The notes beneath the pieces were generated by a model. That model did no database searches and was not told the origin of the DNA. It worked only from the letters and a program-made list of their open reading frames with translations. Both the position numbers and the translations under genes were made by a program. Below, one piece after another: positions 54,230 through 64,000 of a stretch of 64,000 nucleotides of DNA (within the stretch, counting starts at the first letter, position 1; every line of letters starts with the position of its first letter). Origin of the DNA: Linanthus parryae. Lineage: Eukaryota; Streptophyta; Magnoliopsida; Ericales; Polemoniaceae. The stretch is taken from assembly GCA_023055425.1 (NCBI GenBank), contig JALGPY010000002.1, positions 114,464,088 through 114,528,087 on the forward strand, given 5' to 3'.

Positions 54230-55043
54230 TTCCAAGCTTCTTATCCCCAGATAGTTGGGGTGATTCCTCCTCGAGTGACCCGACTAGCTACTGTAGTGAC
54301 AATAACCTTTAGCCACACCCCCACTAGGCTTTAGGGCTCCCTTGGATTTTACAACTTTATTGCGTTTTCCTTTATAACTAGAGGCAACTCCCTTTCCTTT
54401 CCTCTTATTCACCATCAGTATGGCCTTTCCCTTGCCTTTATTGATGCTTTGTTCAGCTTTCCTTAGCATGTTCAAAAATCTGGCAGAGCTTTACTGATCT
54501 CATTCATGTTATAGTTCATGATGAACTGATTATAACTGTCAGGCAACTATTGCAAGACAAGAGCAGTAGCCAACTCTTGGCCGAGTGGGAACCCCGGCCT
54601 CGTGAGGTTCTCTATGTACGCGATCATTCGGAGTACATGAGGCCCAACTAGGTACCCTTGTGAGAGATTTCTCTTGAACAGTGCTTTGGACACTTCATAC
54701 CACTCATGCCTTGCCTGTTCTTGAAACAATTTTTTTAAGATTTCGATCATATCATAGGCTTCCATGTTCTTGTGTTGCTTCTGAAGCTCATAGGTCATGG
54801 TGCAAAGCATGAGACAAGTCACATCATTAGGATCATCTACATGTTTCTGATGTGCTCTCACGGCAGCTAGAAAAAACTGATCCTGGGGTGGTGTTGGGAT
54901 AGAATTGTCTAAGACGTATAGTTTTTTTCTTGCTTAAGAACGATCCTTAAGTTTCTGTACCAGTCAAGGAAATTTGTTCCTGACAGTTTGTCCATCTCAA
55001 GGAAAGATCGCAGGGATGAAGTCCATGCGTTATTGTTTGCCAT
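54230..55043 (-). pseudogene. Angela-2 gag
   Basis: Starts at 55043 (MANNNAWTSSLRSFLEMDKL, SGTNFLDWYRNLRIVLKQEK), continues AHQKHVDDPNDVTCLMLCTM, GPHVLRMIAYIENLTRPGF and a lysine-rich part (INKGKGKAILMVNKRKGKG). The zinc knuckle is damaged (CHYSS). Frame breaks near 54909 and 54480. Relative of 13832-14660. Confidence 0.85.
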
Positions 55044-56005
55044 TGGAATTCTACAAAAACGAGAAATGTGCAATTTTAGTATTTTGAACAGTTTAACTAT
55101 ATTAAACAATGACTAGATCATTAAATATAGCTCCCACTATTTTTCTCGGTTTAATATCCCTCACTATTAATGCAGAAAATATCATATATATTTTCTAGTG
55201 AGTCCAAGATCCATATGTCACTTCTTCTTGAGCTTGCTTTGGTAAGTCACCGAAGAGTTGGTTATTTAGGTAGGAACCCTTTCCAATTGCATCCCATGCA
55301 ACTCTTGGTCCAATTAGGGGAACAATTTGTTATTCATTATCCTTTAGATAACACATAATTGTCATGCCTCTATGCTCATCAATCCAATTGACTTTGCCCA
55401 GCTGCGTCCCACCTCCTGCTTCAACAATCACACATTACTTGCTTGTGTCATCCGCAACAAACCAAGGTGAATTAAAGCGCCTTGCTTTGGCAAACCCGAA
55501 TTTAATAGACCTTGATCTAATCATCATGTTCTACTTATTTGTATTGGGCAATCCACATTAAATGATCAAACTTGTTTATTATTATCGTGTTAACGTTTTG
55601 CTTGTATCATTTATACACACAAAAATAAATAACATGACATAAATAATAAACATTCACAAAAGAAAAATTAATGTGGCATGGATATGGTCCCTAGACTAAG
55701 ATATTACCAAGCCAATGATAATATCTAAATGCCCTAAAGTGACAAGCTCATCTCCATGTGCTTCACCATAGCCGCGCGCATAGGATGGGAGTCCTCATCG
55801 TCTTTGTTGCTTCTTGGTCCTCCGGTCTTCTTCTCCATGCTCTTGGCTATCATCTAAATATTCTAAGTCTAGCCTATTATCTAGAATAAATAAATAAATA
55901 AAATCTCACATGTTGAGAAGATGATCAGCTCGCAGGCTGTAAAATTAATCTAACTATTACATTAAATTGATCAGCTCGCAGGTCGTAAACCAAACCACAA
56001 AATAA
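55044..56005 (-). other. Angela-2 untranslated leader
   Basis: No gene. Contains the duplicated GATCAGCTCGCAGG segment (about 55922 and 55970) that matches the Angela-1 leader. 55190-55560 (small ORFs) differs from the Angela-1 leader and may be a small extra insertion; its ends are unclear. Confidence 0.6.
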
Positions 56006-56039
56006 ACACTCTATCGAAAATCGATTGAGATTGAATACT
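56006..56039. repeat. 34-bp templated insert at a deletion junction
   Basis: The segment (ACACTCTATCGAAAATCGAT, then TGAGATTGAATACT) copies 56953-56986, which spans the end of the 5' LTR and the Angela-3 flank, with three to four differences. It sits where the leader is joined to the middle of the 5' LTR. Confidence 0.8.
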
Positions 56040-56955
56040 AGTCCTACTAAGTTTGCTGGTGGTTGCGTTATGATCCTGTTTTTAGTTAGTCCAACTAACT
56101 TATACCTATATCCAATTTAATCCATCCGGTGTGTGACCCCATAGGTTTCTAATTAGTTGGTAGTAACTCATTACTAACATGGAGCGGTGTCTAGAAACAC
56201 ATCCATGCTACCCAACAAATAGAAATAAGTTAGTGATCCCGACAAACCTTGTGCCCAACATTCACATATTGTGTTATCCCTTTGTATCCATATCCGGATT
56301 TAACACGAGACATAATAGTCACACTCGTATATCCAATCCATAGTTTCTCGATCCTGGGTATATGCTTATGTGTGAAGATAACATCAACATCTCCATATTG
56401 ATTTATCTGAGTCTGGCGAGAGATTCCTATATGAACCATCCCTCGAGTTGCCCATGGATATATGCTCCCATTATGTGGGAGGGACAAATCCTCTCTAAGT
56501 CACTACGATCTCTAAGCTTGCTTCCTATCATGCCCGCTAACTACCTTTGTAGTTGCAAGGTTAAGGCGCAAGTTGGATAATATCAAAGAAAGATATTCCA
56601 CAACTAGAGTATCTAGTGACTTCAAGTCTAAGGATTACAATATTATTAGCACTACAAGAAGCGATTGTGACTTTGACATAATCTAATGTATCCTTCTCGT
56701 CGTGGGTCAATCCAGGATGACATTACTCCTAATGCATACCCACATGTTTGACTTGATGTTTCCATATCAATCTACACACATACTAGTCTATAGTTGATCG
56801 CCCTATTAATCAATATAATGGACTAGGATATTTAAGAACGCATTGTATCTATGGACTTAATTATATTAGATATCACAATAAATAATAAATGAATGTTCTA
56901 GCACAAAAATTGTTCATACTAAATATAGATTGCCTCTAGGGCACCCATTCCAACA
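56040..56955 (-). repeat. Angela-2 5' LTR, U5 side deleted
   Basis: Aligns with 50177-51098 of the other LTR and begins TGTTGGAATGGGTGCCC on the minus strand. About 480 bp of the LTR 3' side and the primer site are absent. Confidence 0.88.
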
Positions 56956-58048
56956 CTATATCGACAATCGATTGAGATTGAATATTCTGAGTATGTGCAT
57001 ATTATGCATTAATATTCTCAGTCCTCTTGTGATTAGAATCGGCAACTGTATCTTGCCTGGTACCTTTCCAGCTCACAGTCCCTCCCACTAAGCAAACATA
57101 AAACATGACTGTAATCTGAAATCTTCTTTGTTGGATTGGAAGTTCGTATTAGTGTAACCATTTACAGTGAACACTTCCTATCCACCATATATCAAAAATT
57201 CACCCGTAGTGCTTCTCAAGTACTTAAGGATATTCTTGATAATTATCCAGTGACTTTCACCCGAATTTGACTATTATCTATATGTCATACCAAATGACAT
57301 GTCTGGACTAGTACATAACATGGCTTATTCCATGAATCTTATTTATACGGTTATTTACAATCTAATTGGAAGGACAATTAGCCTTTGAAAGACTAATTCC
57401 ATGTGACATAGGTAAGAATTCATAGTCTTGCATGTTGAACCATCTCAACACATTTGTCAATATATGTACTTTGACTTAAGCTACACAATTTTCTTGATCT
57501 ATATCCATATATTTTTATAGGTTGTTCCGCCTAAGTCCTCCATTGAAAAACAATTCCCTAGCCAATATTTACAAGATTTCAGAGTAGGGGTATCATTCCC
57601 AATGATTAGTATGTCTCCACATACATGACCAGAAATATAACTGTGTTCCCACTAAACTTCTTGTAAACATTAGCTTCATCTTCATTCTTGATGGAACCAA
57701 ACTCCTTGATTGAATCATCAAATTGAAGATTCCATCTTCGAGAACCTTGACTCAATATGTAGACTGATTGCTGCAAGCAAGATGCAAATGGATTTAAGCA
57801 TCACAACTGGGGAAAAGATGTCGTCATATTTCGTACTATGAACTCAGAGGAAACCTTTAGACACCAATCGTCCCTTATAATTAATCGCATTACCATCCAT
57901 GTTAGTTTTCTCAAAACTCACCTGCATCCTTTGGGTCCTACCCTTATAGATGGTTCCACCAAAGTCAATACTTTTTTGGTATACATGGATTCCATTTCGT
58001 AACTTATGGATCCAAGCCATTACAGTGTGTTTGGCCGACTCGTGGCCA
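56956..58048 (-). pseudogene. Angela-3 RT and RNase H remnant
   Basis: Strongly decayed minus-strand pol. Similarity to 51240-52660 is visible piece by piece: the CAACTGTATCTTGCCTGGTA region (RNase H), CATGACTGTAATCTGAAAT, ACTTAAGGATATTCTTGA, GGAAGGACAATTAGCCTTTG, CATCTTCATTCTTGATGG, GGTATACATGGATTCCAT. No long ORF survives. It is more degraded than the other Angela copies and is the oldest layer here. It is cut at 58048 by Athila-3 at a codon equivalent to 24040 of Angela-1. Confidence 0.8.
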
Positions 58049-61000
58049 TGACGCGTCTGTATTACGCGTTGCTGCGCAAGTATACTGTCAAGCAATATAA
58101 TGGAGTATTTAGGACTTCGAGTTATCGAATCCAAGAGAAGGTGCTTACTTTTATAAGTCTAAAAACTACTTTAACCTAACTAGTAACCGGTAAAATGGTT
58201 TGCAATTGGAGTGTTGTCGCCCTCAATCAAGTGACTAGAAACTGTAACTAAGATTAAGAAAAATAAATTATTTAGATTAAACAAATGGAGAGAAAACTAG
58301 ACAATCTATAGATCACCTAGGGTGGTTTTGATGATTCCGGATTCCATGTTCTAACACGACAAGTCTTCTTCAACTAAGCTGGGTAACGGCACTAACAATT
58401 ACCTGTCAGTCTCTTGCCGTTCTACATACTGGTACTGATTTGTCCCTCTCAGGCCAACTCTAATTACCAATACGTTCTAGCAGGCTAGCAACAGTGCACA
58501 GAATAATATCATCTCAGACAATCACCACACAAACACTTCACTAACTCCTTCCGAATCTACCCTCTTCTAACCATTCATACTCAAATCACTTCTCATTCTC
58601 ATTGATTAAGAATGTTATCGTCTACTCATCCCAACTAGGGTAGATTTGTTTTCACAAACTCACTAGTTAAATAGCAAGGTCGGGTCATGACTCCTATCTC
58701 ACTGAGATTAAGCTCAATAAACGAGATATCAAGCTACTAAGATTGTCATTAAGCCAAGTTCATGATTTAATGAAGAAAGAGATAATCAAGATCACACATC
58801 TTAGTCCTAACTTGTCAATGGAAGAAATCAACATGAAATAAGCTAGAACAATCATCACTGTATCACAAACCCTAGCATGAAAGTTCATCCAAAATCCGGG
58901 AAAAGTTCATCAAAACATAAACCTTAGGCTCTCCATAGATTCCTAGGTATGATTTTAGCTACTCATAACAAAAGATAACATGTTGTTTGAATATTTCATA
59001 CAAGAGAAATATAGAAAATAGTGTTATGGCGTTGATCCGGGCTCGTCTCCTTGCTTGATGATGCTCCCAACGAAGTCTCCTTGCTCTCCTTAGTGTTCTT
59101 GGCTCACAACTGAGGTCTATTCACGTCTCTTGTTGTTTAGGTCGAAGTAGGGAAGCTAAGTCTTCAAGAATTTTATTTTTTCCCAAAAATACGCGCATGA
59201 GTTTTGCCAATTTCGGTATGAAATGGTCTTCATTTTGGCTAGCAATAGGAGCAGAAATGGTCTGGGCTGCCGCTTCTTCAATCTTCAACTTCTCGTTTTG
59301 GTTCCCGAGACTCTTTCATTGCCCTTCCTTGATTCCAATGTTCATGTCCTTGAATCCAAATCTCTCCAATAGCCCTGTATACTCTCAAAGACAAAGACAA
59401 CAACTATACCAAGCAATTAATGTAACAGCCCTAATTCCCAAGAGTGTTCTTAAGTGCAATATCAAGTCTTTGGGGGCGAATTTGTAAATAGTTTGTCACA
59501 ATTTTAAAGTTGGAATTTTAGAGTGTTGGAAATATTTGGAGTTGTTAGAATGATTTTGAGGCACCAAAAATATTTGGGGCGGTTATGCAATTCTCTGAAA
59601 CATAGTATTACTCTTAATTCTATTTGTTTACCTTAAAGTTTGAGAAACAACACCTACCTCCCCTCGCAAGTGTCATCTTCCATGCATAGACTAGTGGATC
59701 ATTTGACACCTCACCCATGAGAAGTCAACCCCCTATATCATCTCTAATGCCTATTTGCTGCATCACAAAATCAATTTCACACTTTTGGGTTTCTCTCTCA
59801 AGAACACTCAAGAACACATTCTTGTTCGTCATCATCTTCTTCTTGAAGTATCTCATCTCCCTCAATCCTCCTCCTTTCTACGAGCTGCTGCAATAGAGTA
59901 CTCTCCAAAGAACAGTGATTAAAATCCCCAAGCCAATTTGGCGAATCATGAAGTAACAAACTCAAAAATCGGGTAAGAACTCAAGAACCCTAGCTCGGTT
60001 TATTTTCGATTCCTCCATCCTCGTTGCATTTCAATCCGATTAACCCACATATTCTTGCTCCTGAGATCAAGGCGAGTCCGGGAAGTACAAGCCTCAATTC
60101 GACGATTTTTGCTCCTGCCACCATGCATGCCGAACCCCGCCGCCGCCAAACCTCCATAGCCACCGGAGCTTGGTAAGCTCTAATTTCTTTTTATTTTTCG
60201 ATGGTTATTGCATAAAAATGACCCTTAGGGCTTGAATAAAACTTTTAGAAACCCCTAACATGCTCACAATTGGTTTTGAGTTGGATTTTATGCGGATTTT
60301 CTCGTTTTTTCTTCGCTTTCCGGCATGCAAAACTTCCCCTTTTTGCGGGCTTGTATCTCCCTCGTTACTCACTCAAATTAGGCATACTTAAGCTTTCTGG
60401 AATCCTCAGATGATTGGATACAAATTTCGTGTTTTAAATTTTGTTAAAATCGGTCTCTAAACCACCCAAAATTGAGTTGAAGTCGCTGCATTTGTGTTCT
60501 TGAATCTGTCCAGATTTTAATTTTTTTCTAAGTGTTGGATCTTTGATTGGAACAGACAATTTCAAACAATAACTCCCTCAATTTTTCATGAAATCTTGTG
60601 TTTCTTTCTCCAATGTGTAGCTGGTATATAATACTTTGAATCATTGTCTCTGGTTCATGTTCAAATTTATAACGGATTACTCACAAAACGAGCCTCAATA
60701 TGCTAGTTTGAACTCATGAAACTTTCTTGAATTTTCCTACGTGTCGAATCGGATTTTTTGTTCAACTTTAACTAGAGATATCTCTTTGAATACTTAGAGT
60801 TTATAGGAGTTCAAATATGTTCTGGAAACCTTGGAAAACCCTCTCCAAGACCCCACCTCCAGATTTTCTAAACACTCCCTCAATTAATCACAACATAACT
60901 CTAAATTTGACTAGTTGAGATGATTTTGCTCTATCTTTGACTTTCAATTTAGCATTCTAAATGACATTTCTAGCCTTAAGGTTCTTCATGAAACTTGTTC

Positions 61001-63065
61001 GTATTCATATTCTGAGTCTAAATATCAAGCTTGAACATGTTTGACTTTTCGAAAACCCTAGTTTGACTTATCTAGATAGGAGGGGCAAAATAGTAATTTC
61101 ACTTAAACTTAAAATTGAGACTCGTCTAGTCACACTTCGAGTTTGTCAGCATGTCTTGTATGCGTATTTGGAGTACTCGTACGTAATTATGTGCTAGAGT
61201 TGACCAAATCAACTGTTAGGCTCTTTTTGCAATTTTACTAAACTTTAGGGGCCTAAGTGCAATTTATTGAAAGTTATACATTCCATTGCCAAGTTCATAT
61301 GGGAGACCCAGGAGTCTTAATTGCATGTTTTTGGGCCAATATGATTATAATTTGGGGTCCGGACAACTAGACAGTTTTGGAGTATCATGGGCGTTTTGGG
61401 CAGTTAGCTTGCATGACCCCCATTTCATTGCATTCCTGCATAAAACCTCTTATAGAGGATATATTCTAATAGGTTGTATAATTTAATTGTGTATATCTAG
61501 TCGCTATTAAGGATCGTTCGATATAGACGTACGTATTCGTGTTGCTACATTTACTGTGAGACTCGATCCAATACGAGACGAGCGTTGTAGGAGTGCTAGC
61601 TTTGCTTTGCGCTTTTCATGGCTCAGAGGTAAGTACATACGTGCGACCTTTAATTATCAAAATGTGCGTATGCGTATGAACTTTTAGAGTGATTGCTTTG
61701 TTATATGAAATAGTATGAGAATGCATGTTTTCCACTCGAAAGTTGTTAAACTATTTTATTCATCTCCTTTGAGAACTCTCGGAAATTACTTGTGAAATGT
61801 TGATATTCTAATCCTATTTATGTGGAAGAGAAAAAATAAAATACGTCTAATAGATTTAGGACGATGTACAAAGTTGTGTTAATAATGGGAGAATGCATGT
61901 TTTCCACTCGAAGACCATTGAAGCAATACTTCTTATTATTGGATAGAACTTAATTGTTCACAAATCCGCCCCCGATGAGCCAAAACGTACCAAGGTATTG
62001 CGGCTAAGGGTTTGTTAGAGCTATAGAGTGCTACTTGTACTTGTAAGGGTCACTACGGTATAGGGGTGTCGATACTTAAGGCCTTTTAGCTAATGTTGTG
62101 AGCGGGGTTGACGAATGGGCTCCCTTAACGCTCGGGTGAAATAGGTTTTGATAGACCCTAGAAGGAACCGTTTGTGATTATTTCTTGATCCCTCTGTTTA
62201 CATCGATCCTGCTGGTGGCTCTGGACATGCCTCAGCTAAAACTTAACGGTTAAATTGGACTTGTAAAAAAAGTTGTCTACTCTATGGATGTTGTTACTGG
62301 CTCTAGATATGCCCTAATCGAAATAAATGAGTTGAATAACATTAGCCACTCGGGAATCAATATTTTAATCAGTTCGAAGAAAGTTTTTTATTCTGTAGAT
62401 TCTACTTGTTTATGAATTCCTATAATACTCGTGGTTTATTCAAGTTTTAAAGTTAAAAAGTTCTTGCTACGTGGTTACTTATAATTTTTCATAAATTCCC
62501 AACTCTCTTACTTCTTAATGTTTCAAATCTCTTGGTTTATTTAAACCTATGCTTGCGTGCCTCTCGTTTCTTTACATGTCGTAGTATGTTTTTACTCAGA
62601 TTTTACTGATTATTTTCTTCAAAACTGCGTCGGGCTTTTCCATTTAAAAACCGCAGGTCATCACTCAAGGTGGGGGATGGGAATACGGATCGAGACGAAG
62701 ACGTTTAGCTTTGATTAGATCACTTAGTAGATCACATAGCTTATTTCAATCACATTACATTTGTAAACTTATCTCCTCAAGACTATTGTATCTATTAGCT
62801 AAATTATAATATTCGTAAACTTATTTCTACTCTTGGGCATCGAATGTCTCTTTAACCCTGAACCAAGATCCAGGGTTGTTTCAATTAAACCCGATAAATT
62901 AAGCATAAATTAACATAAAGAACATGCATGGACTAGAATAGAGCATTTGAAGGAACAAGTGACAAATCACGCTCATCTCAACAGTATTAGGCTCAAAACT
63001 CTCCAAAAAAACTCTCAAACATGTGGTAAATTCTAAAGAAATATAGCTCTTAAAAGGTTCTATCA
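58049..63065 (-). repeat. Athila-3 3' LTR, interrupted
   Basis: Two parts, 63065-62884 and 59420-58049, about 1.55 kb in total without the insert. The 3' end (ATACTCCATT, ACTTGCGCAGCAACGCGTA, GACGCGTCA) resembles the Athila-1 LTR end. No palindrome cluster was seen in this LTR. Confidence 0.83.
59421..62883 (+). mobile_element. 3.46-kb solo LTR with ATTAA TSD
   Basis: Begins TGTAACAGCCCTAATTCCC and ends CCAGGGTTGTTTCA, flanked by ATTAA at 59416-59420 and 62884-62888. No primer site, coding domain or second LTR was found, so it is a solo LTR or an LTR-like non-autonomous unit. The TGTAACA-CCC start and the GAGGTAAGTACATAC segment at 61625-61640 recall chromovirus (Tekay-like) LTRs from memory; the lineage is uncertain. 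Internal duplications: GAGAATGCATGTTTTCCACT at about 61709 and 61890, and a TGG-TCT-GA-ATGCC segment at about 62210 and 62300. Orientation is assumed from the TG to CA reading. Confidence 0.75.
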
Positions 63066-64000
63066 AATTCCACCACACTACATTCTTGCTCGTCCCGAGC
63101 AACAATGACGCTAAAAAACCCCCACACTTGAGACATTTCATACATACCAAAACCAAACCAATGCATACCCTACCGCTTTGCATACTTCACTTTCCGCTAG
63201 CCAACACGACTCACGACTCAATACACAAAGAATAATAACGATAATAATATCCGAGGAGATCCAAGTATTAAAATATAATAATGTGGGGGTGGAATGTGTC
63301 AAATCGGTGATATAATCAAAAATAGATGTCGACACCCCCACACTCAATGTAAAGCATATCAAAAACCCGGTAGTCAATGTTTAAATGTGCTTTTCCAACC
63401 GATCCTCCTCATTACCTAAGATACCGAGAATATAAATGAAGCACAAGCACGACCTCCTATAAGATCAACCAACCCACACCCCTTGACATGCAGAAAGAAT
63501 GTCACGCACTACGGTACTCCACCTGTGATCATGGTGTAAGGACACGACTCACCTCCACACCGAAGTGTGCTATCGTCTCTAACTCACCCTCACATCCCCT
63601 CAAAAGATGACATGTAAGAGAATCCACTCAAGATGTATCAAATCAGCTCACCCTCATAGAACCTCCCTAACTCTCTCTAGACGCATAGGAAGGGACCATT
63701 CTAACTAGTGATGCAAGTCACAAGGAAAGGCTTCCTAGGCTAGAGGCTGTGAATAAAAAGGCTAAATGGATCAAATTGGGGTAACTCGTGGACCTAGGAG
63801 ATGGAGACGGGACATGAGGTCATCTTAAACATCACTCGCAAAGCTGTTCTGTTGCCACTACGAGGAGGTTGACGACTACCTAAGTGTCGGTGGTGTAGCG
63901 CTAGTAAGATAACTAGTCTGAGAGACAGCTACTCACAATTCTCGAGTGCATTGCCCCTATAGCCTTCCTACTCCAGATTCTCGCGTCTACCTCACCTCAG
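63066..64000 (-). other. Athila-3 3' UTR
   Basis: Non-coding. 63092-63115 has a stem-loop TTGCTCGGGACGAGCAA (GCTCG/CGAGC) before a GTGTGGGGG tract, a layout often seen ahead of the Athila LTR. 63530-63910 is clearly homologous to the Athila-2 3' UTR at 34560-34930: shared TACACCACCG-CAC-TAGGTAG, TTTATTCACAGCC, CTAGGAAGCCTTTC and TTGTGACTTGCATCACT. Short ORFs here have no support. Confidence 0.8.

Larger units (their letters stand above)
49700..56955 (-). mobile_element. Angela-2, minus-strand copia element inserted in Angela-3
   Basis: LTRs at 49700-51098 (complete) and 56040-56955 (partial). The pol and gag relatives of Angela-1 lie between. Flanking 5-mers are CTCTA (49695-49699) and CTATA (56956-56960), a TSD with one change, and the Angela-3 RNase H region is continuous across it (RGDVNLCK before; TATCGA on the other side). 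The element lost the U5 part of its 5' LTR and the primer site; the deletion junction holds a 34-bp templated insert. Confidence 0.85.
58049..64000 (-). mobile_element. Athila-type element on minus strand (Athila-3), runs off the window
   Basis: The 3' LTR occupies 58049-63065 with a 3.46-kb insert; the 3' UTR follows at 63066-64000. On the minus strand the LTR starts TGATAGAACC after a GGTGGAATT purine tract and ends GACGCGTCA, like Athila-1. GGCCA at 58044-58048 would be one TSD copy; the other lies outside. No coding region is inside the window. Confidence 0.85.

Noticed and set aside
62899..63377. Two minus-strand ORFs near the right end
   Set aside because: They fall in the Athila-3 LTR and 3' UTR, overlap the LTR border, and lack any conserved coding pattern.

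Overview
The window is plant nuclear DNA, probably from a eudicot: the one host gene is AT-rich and intron-containing, and the rest is a nest of plant LTR retrotransposons (Angela and SIRE types of Ty1/copia, Athila type of Ty3/gypsy), with a plant L1-type LINE, a SINE-like element and a TA-flanked DNA element. No species can be named from the sequence.

Layout. 1-4.4 kb: a three-exon BTB/POZ gene on the minus strand (exons 4431-4255, 1455-1294, 1027-575; 263 codons without the stop), whose 2.8-kb first intron holds tandem segmental duplications. 4.5-7.6 kb: a 132-bp tandem duplication whose second unit was split by a LINE with a perfect 17-bp target-site duplication, less than 300 bp upstream of the BTB start codon. 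7.64-8.92 kb: a non-autonomous DNA element with a long CTT microsatellite. 8.9-11 kb: decayed, partly LTR-like DNA with two clusters of short palindromes. 11.0-49.3 kb: one Angela element (Angela-1, +) expanded by three later insertions in its pol, each with a 5-bp target duplication and each in the same orientation: Athila-1 (15375-23201, TSD ACTGA, gag-protease only), Athila-2 (24169-37680, TSD TGGGT, gag-pol plus a third ORF) and a SIRE-type copia (38499-47273, TSD ATACG). 49.3-58.0 kb: an older minus-strand Angela-3, split by minus-strand Angela-2 (49700-56955). 58.0-64 kb: a minus-strand Athila-3 running off the window, with a 3.46-kb solo LTR (TSD ATTAA) inside its own LTR.

How the parts relate. 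The retroelements show gag, protease, integrase, RT and RNase H domains, but nearly all reading frames carry stops or frameshifts. Athila-1 lacks RT and integrase, and the SIRE element lacks most of the integrase core, so both would have needed proteins from relatives to move. All coding calls come from reading motifs in the translations; no database search was run.

Most interesting signal. Three intact retroelements and two decayed LTR-like stretches each carry their own short palindrome: TTGTTCGCACGAACAA, TGCGTTCAAACGCA, TTCAAGGCCTTGAA, GGTCGTGCGACC and CCACCATGGTGG. The sequences are unrelated, but the architecture is shared: copies tend to come in pairs whose starts lie about 19-22 bp apart, near two helical turns. 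In Athila-2, ten such pairs lie just upstream of a TATA-like sequence and a pyrimidine-rich leader before the third ORF, and a second set lies just upstream of the LTR TATA box. In SIRE the palindrome also runs through coding sequence.
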